From positions 7,828,327 to 7,892,326 of the forward strand of contig CP141137.1 in assembly GCA_035236585.1 (NCBI GenBank): DNA of 64,000 nt, in the 5' to 3' direction. The translations under genes were made by a program, and so were the position numbers. Shown here in pieces: positions 56,389-64,000 of the stretch; the stretch's first letter is position 1; each line of letters starts with the position of its first letter. The DNA comes from Warburgia ugandensis (taxonomy: Eukaryota; Streptophyta; Magnoliopsida; Canellales; Canellaceae). The notes below the pieces were generated by a model, which worked only from the letters and a program-made list of their open reading frames with translations, had not been told where the DNA came from and searched no databases.

Positions 56389-56551
56389 GGGGGCAGCCCC
56401 TGTGCACAAAGTTCCTGCGTATGCGAGGTCCAGGGAAGGGGTGGACTATAAGAGTCAATAGTACACAGTCTTACCTTGCATTTTGCAAGAGGCTGTTTTC
56501 ATGCCTTGAACCCATGACTTAAAGGTCACACGACGACAACTCTACCATTGC
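56389..56551 (-). mobile_element. Au-type SINE
   Basis: Minus strand: CAATGGTAGAGTTGTCGTCG, GTGTGACCTTTAAGTCATGGG, CCTCTTGCAAAATGCAAGG and the 3' end GCAGGAACTTTGTGCACAGG. The first bases of the 5' end are diverged. No clear target duplication. Confidence 0.9.
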
Positions 56552-58683
56552 TAACTTGGAAAAGAATTGCTAGAAAAGTTTGTTAAATGCTCCAAATTCT
56601 CAAAGGGCAAGTACATTGCTTTTCAAATTACTAATTATATTGATTCATATTATCCATGCTTGTTTGGTGTTAATTCTAATTTTAGGGATAAAAAAACTGA
56701 TGTTTATGTCTAGGAGTAATATTTACACGATTAGGAATATGGCACTTATTACCAACTATTAAACTTCAAAAGAACTGCCAAATTTGACACAACCAGTTAT
56801 TCAAACTAGCTTTTGCCAAAGGTGTTTATCTACAATGAAGGTCTTTTGTCAAGGAATAAATGGAGAGAAAAATATTGGTTTCTTCCATAGGTGAAATTTC
56901 AAGAAAATTTTTATGAACTAAGGAGACTACATGGTAACCCCCAAGCAAATTTCTTAAATATATTTCAAATTATTCTCTATGTTCCTTCCATACATTAAAT
57001 AGATTTTTTAACTCCTTGATGTCTATTTAGTAACTAATTAATACTTCAAATCATTCATGACATGCCACATGAAAGTCCTCTATTGTTGGGATGCCAAATT
57101 ACTTATTATCGAATTTTTTCTTTATAGAGAATCTTACTTATTATTGATGTTCTTTGGAATAACACAATATTAATTTAACCCCATGTTAGAAAAAATGAAG
57201 AAAGGCAAGCCTAAGAGTTTACACACTAGATATAGCAATTGCTGTGACAAGTGTTTGATTAAGATTGCTCAATCACGAAATATCTATAACAAGAGTTTAC
57301 TTAAGAAGAAATGCAAGGAAATTAGTACTCCTTGTTCTCTTTTTATACATGATATTATCTTCTCCGAAAAGGGAACTATTTAAGGCTATTTCCGGATGGT
57401 TTCAAAGTGGCTCTCAACACCAAATTTGATCTGATGAGATTTGAGAGTTTAATGGATGAAATTCCAGACCGTCTTAGGGTTCGCCAATCTTTTCTCTCAT
57501 ATTCCTTGCTCGGCTAACGGGGAAGCTGATTGATTGGCCAAGAAAGGAGCCACGCAATAGGATTTAGGAACATTGACTACGTAATTTGGATAAGCATGGA
57601 GAAATGGGACCCCATGTGTTTAATTAATAAATGGACTACTTGCCACATTAATTTTGGAATGTTATTGCCAACTTTATGCTTTTAATTCTCTTGCATTGGA
57701 TGTTGAATTTTTATTTCTCAGTGAGATCCCATGAAAGGCTTGTTATTATCATTGGTGGTTGTAGTTTTGGATTTCTCTAGCAGCCAGTAACATCCCAGTG
57801 GACCCTTTTCTAGCTCTGAAGTTGTCCTGTCTGGAACCCGCGATTGCCCTTTTAATAGAATACTCTATCTAAAAAAAGGAAAAGGAAAAGGTTCTGGTGA
57901 GTACAACTCCAGACAGTATTTCTGTAGATGCAAACCGTTCTTAGTCTTTTCTTTGACGTAGACGGCGATGCGTGCTCCAAAATTCTCATCCACTGCATGA
58001 TAACCATTAGAGCATGTCTTTCATTTTTCCTGTTGAATTTTCAGCCATAAGTTATTTTCTCTTCATGAAAGAGTGAGACCTTGTTCACATATGATATATA
58101 TATATGAATGACCCCACATCACTTGTATACATATCTTACTTTTGGCCTTCTAAATTTAATCTTCGTCCCTCCATATTCAATCTAGCTCCTCCCTAAATTG
58201 AGTCCTAGCTATGCTCCTGATTGTGAGTGTTATATATCAGTAGTTATTAGTTGTACAAGATACACAAAATGATAAAATTAGATTTCGAGAATTTAATACT
58301 TGATAAATTAATAATCGCATGCACTTGATAAATATGACATCATCGTTCCAAGTTGCACACCTATGGTAAACTAATACTCCACTAAGAAACTTACAAGATC
58401 TTTATGTTTTCAAATATTCAGCAAGGGCATACCATGTAAATAAATGTTCTATGAACTATTTTTTCCTTTTTTCTAAAGAAATTTCATTGTAATACGTCAT
58501 AACGTCGCAAATCCTACTCAGAAGACTTTATTTCAAATCAAACACAAGGTGCATTATTTCATTAATTATGCATATGTAGTCCATTTTTTATCGAATGGCG
58601 AAAATAATCCCTGATGGGCACGACACACACATGTTAAAACTATCTTTTGTTGATGAAAACCTTCGTCATACCAACGTCATTCA
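56552..58683. other. Intergenic, no recognisable gene
   Basis: AT-rich with short chance frames. A TATATATATATA run lies near 58091-58104. Nothing else supported. Confidence 0.5.
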
Positions 58684-59063
58684 TGTTAAATTACCAAGAA
58701 TAATAGATAAGATACGGAAGCGTATCTGGATCCAAAAGAACATATGTGATTCTTGAATCTTGCAGTTCTTGATCTTCCAAATTGATGTGTATAAGTTTTC
58801 TTGAGAAGGGGATCCCTCTTTTTTCTGATGATGGGATGTCAAAAAAGAATTATACGTACAATTTGGGGACCATAACCATTTATAACTGCATACACTTTCC
58901 TTATTTCTAACTTTAGCCCATCATAAATTAGAAACAAGATATTAGGTATCTACACATAATAAAGCCCATACTTTGTGAGATGACTTAGGCCCATTTAATT
59001 TTAATCCTTATTAGATCACTTTTAATATAAGCCAAACCTATATGATACCATATGAGATACAAT

Positions 59064-59094
<31 letters not shown>

Positions 59095-59111
59095 GTCCAA
59101 AATCTAACAAT
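58684..59111 (-). mobile_element. Putative LTR of copia element C
   Basis: On the minus strand TGTTAGATTTTGG starts at 59111 after a purine-rich AAGTGGTAGAT, a common copia polypurine/LTR junction. A possible ...TAATTTAACA end lies at 58684. The left end is tentative because no second LTR is available to compare. It includes the TA microsatellite. Confidence 0.4.
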
Positions 59112-59124
59112 CTACCACTTGACT

Positions 59125-59157
<33 letters not shown>

Positions 59158-59159
59158 CA
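59064..59159 (+). repeat. Compound (TA)n and (AC)n microsatellite
   Basis: (TA)n at about 59064-59090 and (AC)n at about 59125-59159, separated by about 34 bp that contain the putative LTR start. Confidence 0.95.
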
Positions 59160-59579
59160 TATCACTTTATAATTGTATATCACAATATAACCATATGAGC
59201 TCAAAATCTTTGCTATCATGTTTAGAAAACATCTCCGAACAATCTCGTCCATTAATTATGTTAATACAGGATCAATGCGATCTTCGTTACATATATCGTA
59301 ACTAAATCCATCCATAGTCACGTATATTAACATAACCAAATGACATAGATCAAGTATGGATGTGTAGCAAGGAAATTACATGCAATGTGATCTAAGCATG
59401 CTTATTTCAACTGGTCCATCTTTATTCCTTATGAGATCATATTAAAATCAAATCAAAGTGAAAAATAAAACTGAATACTTTATTTCTGCAAACAATATTC
59501 ATGAGCACAAGATGTATCTAAAACATAAAAGCATATAAATACAAACTCCTACTAATCCATTATATCATTAAATGATACA

Positions 59580-62513
59580 ACACCCATATGAGCAGTATAC
59601 CCGTGAAAGACCTTGGGTGGTAGCCCCTTAATAAGGGGATCCGCAATCATAGAGTTTGTGCCAATATGCTCTATAGACACTTAACTACTTTGAACTCTTT
59701 TTTTAACAACTAGGAACTTGATGTCTATATACTTTGACTTCATCAAGCTCCTGTTGTTGTTGGAATATCAAGCTGATGACTTATTGTCACAAAAAAACTT
59801 AAGTGGTCTTTCAATTCCATCCACAATTCGCATCCTTGTGACAAAATTCTGCAGCCATATTTCATGATTGGATACCTCATAACATGCTATAAACTCACTG
59901 TTAGGTGGAAGAAGCAACGAGTATTTGCTTAGCACTCTTCCAAGAGATAGCTCCTTTAGCAAGTAGATAGATATAGCCTGAAGTGGATCTACTATTGCCT
60001 TGGCATCCAGTAAAGTTAGAATCAGAATACCCAATGATCTCTAACCTATTTGACCTCTTGTATGTAATCATGTAATGTTTTTTTCTTTGAAAATACCGCA
60101 CGACCCATTTGGCTGCTTTCTAATGATCCATTCCCTGATTACTCAAATATCTGCCTAACATCCCAACAATGCACACAATATCCAGACGCTTACAAACTTG
60201 AGCATATATCAGACTTCTCACTACTGAAGCATAGGGAATCTTCTGCATTTCCTTAGTTTCAAAATCATTCTTGGGGCATTGGTCGAGACTAAACTTGTCT
60301 CCCTTAGCAACAAGGGTGTCTCCTAGTTTGCAATCTTGCATGCCAAATCTCTTAAGTACCTTCTCTATATAGCCCTTTTGTGATAATCCAAGAATACATT
60401 GAGAGCGATCCTGATGTATCTGAATCCCCAATACAAAAGATGCATCTCCAAGATCTTTCATCTCAAATTTCTTTGATAGAAATCTCCTAGTTTCATGCAA
60501 CAAGGCTATATTGTTGCTGGCAAGCAGTATGTCATTGACATATAAAACCAGGAAAATGTATTTACTCCCATTGAACTTATGGTATATACAATCATCAATC
60601 GTATTCATTTCAAAACTGAACGAGATAACAACTTGATGGAATTTGTAATACCATTAATGGAAAGCTTGCTTAAGCCCATAGATGGATTTCTTTAATTTGT
60701 AAACCATATTCTTTGCATCTCTCGACACAAAGTTTTCTGCTGCACCATATAAATCATCTCATCAATGTCACCATTGAGAAACGCAGTCTTTACATCCATC
60801 TGATGCAACTTAAGGTCAAAATGTGCCATTAATGTCATTTGTCCTGAAAGAGTCTTTCGATGAAACCGGAGAAAAAGTCTCATTATAATCAATGCCTTCC
60901 TTTTGAGTAAAGCCCTTTGCAGCAAGACAAGCCTTATATCTCTCCACATTGCCCTTCGAATCCATCTTGGTTTTAAATATCCATTTGCAACCAATGGGCT
61001 TTGTACCTTCAGGCAATGGGACAAGTTCCCATACGTCATTGTCTTTCATAGACGTAATCTCTTCATTTATGGCATCAATCCACTTTTGAGAATTAGTACT
61101 TTGTATGGCTTGATGAAAGTTGATTAGATCATCTTCCACCAATCCAATGTCATCCTCATGTTCTTGGAGAAATATGATATATCATTAGAAACCGTACTTC
61201 TCCTTTCTCTAGTGGATCTCTTTAATGGCATTTGTTCTTGAACTTGTTGAGTTTGTTCTTTAAGAATAACCTGTTGACTTTGATTAGGGAGATTTTCAAC
61301 ATTATCTTACGGTTTTGGTATTGCTTCTTGAACAACATTAGGAATAGGAGCCTGATTATTGTCAATAACAATCATAGGAAGAGAAACATATTCCTCTTCA
61401 AAGACAAAGTCTTTAACCTTATCTCTCCCCTTAACTCAATATCCTCAAATAATCAGGCATTTCCCGTCTCAAAGAAGTACATAGTTGTGGGATCATAAAA
61501 TTTGTACCCCCGAGACCATTTAGAATACCCAACAAAATAGCTACTGATTATTCTTGAGTCCAGTTTCTTTTCATTTGGCCTATAAGGCCTTACCTCAACT
61601 GGACAACCCCAAACATGTAAATGCTTTATACTGGGCTTCTTGCCTGTCCATAATTCATAAGGAGTTTAGCCAATGCCTTGGTTGGAACTCTGTTAAGGAT
61701 GTAAGTTGCAGTTTTGAGTGCCTCTCCCCAGAGTGAATCTAGTAAGGTAGTATGACTAATCATACTCCTCACCATGTCCTTTAATATTCTATTTCGTCTC
61801 TCATCAACACCATTCATGCTAGGAGTTCTTGACATGGTGTACTGTGAGATGATACTGCACTCCTCTAGGAATTTAGCAAATGGCCCTGGACGTTGTTCAC
61901 CTGATCCATCATATCTACCGCAATATTCACCACCACAGTCAGATTTGACAGCCTTAATGCTTTTGCCAAGTTGATTCTCAACTTTAGCCTTGAATGCCTT
62001 AAACATATCCACTGATTGAGACTTTTCATGAATGAGTTAAAGGTAGCCATAACATGAGAAATTGTCTATGAATGTAATAAAATATTGTTGACCATTCTAT
62101 GAAACCGTAGGGAATGGCCTACAAATATCCGTATATATTAGTTCTAAGACATCTGAAGATCTGTTGGCACCTAATCTCTTTATGTTTGTTTGTTTTCCCT
62201 TAATGTACTTAACACAAACTTGAAAGTCTGACAAATCAAGGGGATCAAGAATTCCATCTAACACGAGTCTTTCAATTCTTTGTTGCGATATGTGCCCTAA
62301 ATGCTTGTCCCAAAGTGAAGCTGAATTCTCATTGGTTAATTTGTGTTTTATACCACGTGAACTCACATGCAAGGTTTTATTAAAAGAGCCAATAGTATCA
62401 AATAAATAAAGGTTATAATAAAAAGACAAAAAACTGGTACCCACAATATTTGAATTTAGAAAAAGACTAAACTGATTATTTCCAAATGAACAAGAATAAC
62501 CAAATTTGTCCAG
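59580..62513 (-). mobile_element. Copia element C, protease end to RNase H, inactivated
   Basis: Minus-strand order: end of the protease region (DKFGYSCSFGNNQFSLF, about 62460-62513); GAG-pre-integrase (LWDKHLGHISQQRIERL, 62097-62444); integrase core with KSDCGGEY and NGVDERRN (61626-62012); RT from WIDAINEEITSMKDNDVWEL through GCKWIFKTK (60816-61142) to the palm FLVLYVNDILLASN (about 60525-60560); and RNase H (SDSNFTGCQGNSRSTSGYIY, about 59950-60040), with the C-terminal KSKYIDIKFLV tail to about 59600. This order defines Ty1/copia. Defects: HHCC motif reads CVKY instead of CxxC, palm reads YVND instead of YVDD, and several frameshifts and stops. Gag and the 5' LTR are absent; the sequence breaks about 60 bp before a gypsy-type LTR. 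Confidence 0.9.
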
Positions 62514-62573
62514 GCGTCATTGATCGACAATCGGTGCCGTTCACTATCTTCCCCTGGCTATCACGAGCAAAAG

Positions 62574-64000
62574 TGTGATGACCCAGGTTTCATATGATGC
62601 AAATTTCATAAAAAGGCGAGATCTCTTGTTTTAGAAATATGAAATGCATGAAAATCTTTTGTTTTGGAAAGCAATCTTTCATATAAAACCCCGAGTGTCA
62701 AAACACATTTTCAAATCATATAGCCATGGCATAGTTTTAAATCAACTCTATTCCCAAGAAAGTGTTAGTCACATGACTTCTGAGAGAGTAACTATAATCA
62801 AGTAACATTCACTAAAAGATAAGGTAGGGGTTTACTTACTTGTACTTAATTTGTATGTTCTTTGTCATGGGTGTATCCTGTCCTTAAGTGTTTACTTGTA
62901 TCTCAAAAATATTAAGGATTGGGTGAGTATACACTATACTCAGTAGGAGTCTATCACTACTAGTTTTACAATGCATGCTATGTTTTAAACCATATGTTCT
63001 TTAAACCATGTGCATGTTTGGACACTCATGTTCAATATTAATATTAAAAGCCATTATCAAAATAGAATACTGACGACTTAAAGAATCACATAATCCAAGT
63101 CAAAAGTAACATAGATATCATAAGCATATACTATGATATGCATAAGATGCTCAACTGAATCCAACTCATGGATCTATGGTTGGCCATACTCATGTCATGC
63201 TATATGCATGCAAGTAAATCCTCAAAAACATAGGGCACACTATGCCCACGACCTCAGCGCCGTGTGGTCCCCGGGTACCTAGGGACTTTCGGTCATAGCC
63301 TCCACGGGGCATATGACACTTTGACGGGTGCCGTGACACCTTCAATGGCAGTCCTCGTTTACCACAGCAATCAAAGTGAGGACAAGCCTTTTTTGCGTGG
63401 TACCCTTTCCACCTATAGTGGTAGAGGCTGGGAGGCCACCCCAAACCCCTCGGCATAGCGCCCACGAGCTTACTAACCCAAATCATATACTATCAAGCAG
63501 GCAAGAACCTTTTTTTTTTTTCTTTCAAACATGTCTATGCATGTATCATGCAGACAAGAATCCTTTTTCAAAGCATGTCTATACATGTAACACATTTCTT
63601 GGCAATATATGTGCAATGTATTTTTCATATACATGCTAAGTTCATTTATGAAATCAATTCATGCTAAACAGGTCATGTGCATAAGGATGTAACATAAGTT
63701 TATAGGATATACGCATAAAGACAGGACATGTAACTTAAAAACTTAAAACATGCATTAGAAAAGCAACCATGACTCAAAACATACATTCTCAAAGCATCAT
63801 GGGTTCTTTTTAAAAGTCTAGTAGCGATAGGACACCTACCTGGTTTGATCGCGCTAGTTCCCTTGTCCTCGTACGTTCCTAGACATGGTTTAGGGGAAAA
63901 AAGGTTAGCTTGGCCTATTTCTATATGTTCTAGAATAGTTTACCTCACTACTTAGGCATTAAGGGTTCATTCCCATGCCTAAGGGCCTCTTAAGGTCCCT
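62574..64000 (-). mobile_element. 3' part of a long LTR (same family as 1-1097), inverted, truncated by window edge
   Basis: Its 3' terminus on the minus strand is CCTGGGTCATCACA, ending at 62574. Read in reverse, the blocks GAGTATA...CTATCACTACTAGT (about 62923-62966) and CCACGGGGCATATGACACTT (63301-63320), and the TATAGTGGTAGAGGCTGGGAGG block (63413-63434), correspond to blocks at 681-727 and 120-270 of the left-edge LTR. No coding domain is visible. Confidence 0.6.

Noticed and set aside
58684..64000. Copia element C and the adjacent long LTR as one large element
   Set aside because: The LTR type (TGTGACG ends, more than 1.4 kb) does not fit the copia element, whose own probable LTR start, TGTTAGAT, is at 59111.
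1..64000. A bacterial-style defence or biosynthetic cluster
   Set aside because: The DNA is plant nuclear: spliced genes, plant transposons and no operon structure. The three genes do not form a pathway.

Overview
This window is nuclear DNA of a flowering plant. It is AT-rich, has spliced genes with GT-AG introns, and is full of decayed LTR retrotransposons, LINEs, tRNA-derived SINEs of the Au type and small foldback transposons. A non-grass angiosperm fits best. A magnoliid or basal eudicot is possible, but I cannot fix the lineage from sequence alone. I see no bacterial, organellar, rRNA, tRNA-gene or CRISPR content.

Three host genes are supported. (1) A seven-exon plus-strand gene at 17655-23896 encodes an about 510-residue homologue of the Arabidopsis meiotic protein JASON. 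(2) A three-exon plus-strand NAC transcription factor at 49501-51133 is closest to JUNGBRUNNEN1 (ANAC042). (3) A three-exon minus-strand phi-class glutathione S-transferase at 54320-55870 carries a one-base frameshift in exon 3, so it is annotated as a probable pseudogene. NAC and GST are convergent neighbours about 3.2 kb apart, and each has a related foldback MITE in its upstream region.

Layout: 1-1.1 kb, end of a long Ty3-type LTR; 4.3-7.2 kb, a plus-strand copia relic split by a minus-strand copia relic that itself holds a SINE; 8.5-9.2 kb, a scrambled SIRE-type copia relic; 10-16.7 kb, an AT-rich stretch with a hAT-like element; 16.7-17.2 kb, a foldback MITE with a SINE inside one arm; 17.4-23.9 kb, JASON-like gene; 26.4-27.4 kb, L1-type LINE relic; 30.7-30.9 kb, RTE-type LINE tail with a target duplication; 31.3-35.1 kb, a 3.76-kb probable solo LTR; 35-48.9 kb, no recognisable gene, only SINEs and microsatellites; 49-56 kb, NAC and GST; 58.7-62.5 kb, minus-strand copia element with dead catalytic motifs; 62.6-64 kb, another copy of the long LTR in inverted orientation.

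I found no undescribed multi-gene system. The most informative observations are the layered insertions whose order can be read from target-site duplications, the GST frameshift, and an in-frame upstream start codon in the JASON-like gene that would hide its predicted N-terminal acylation signal.
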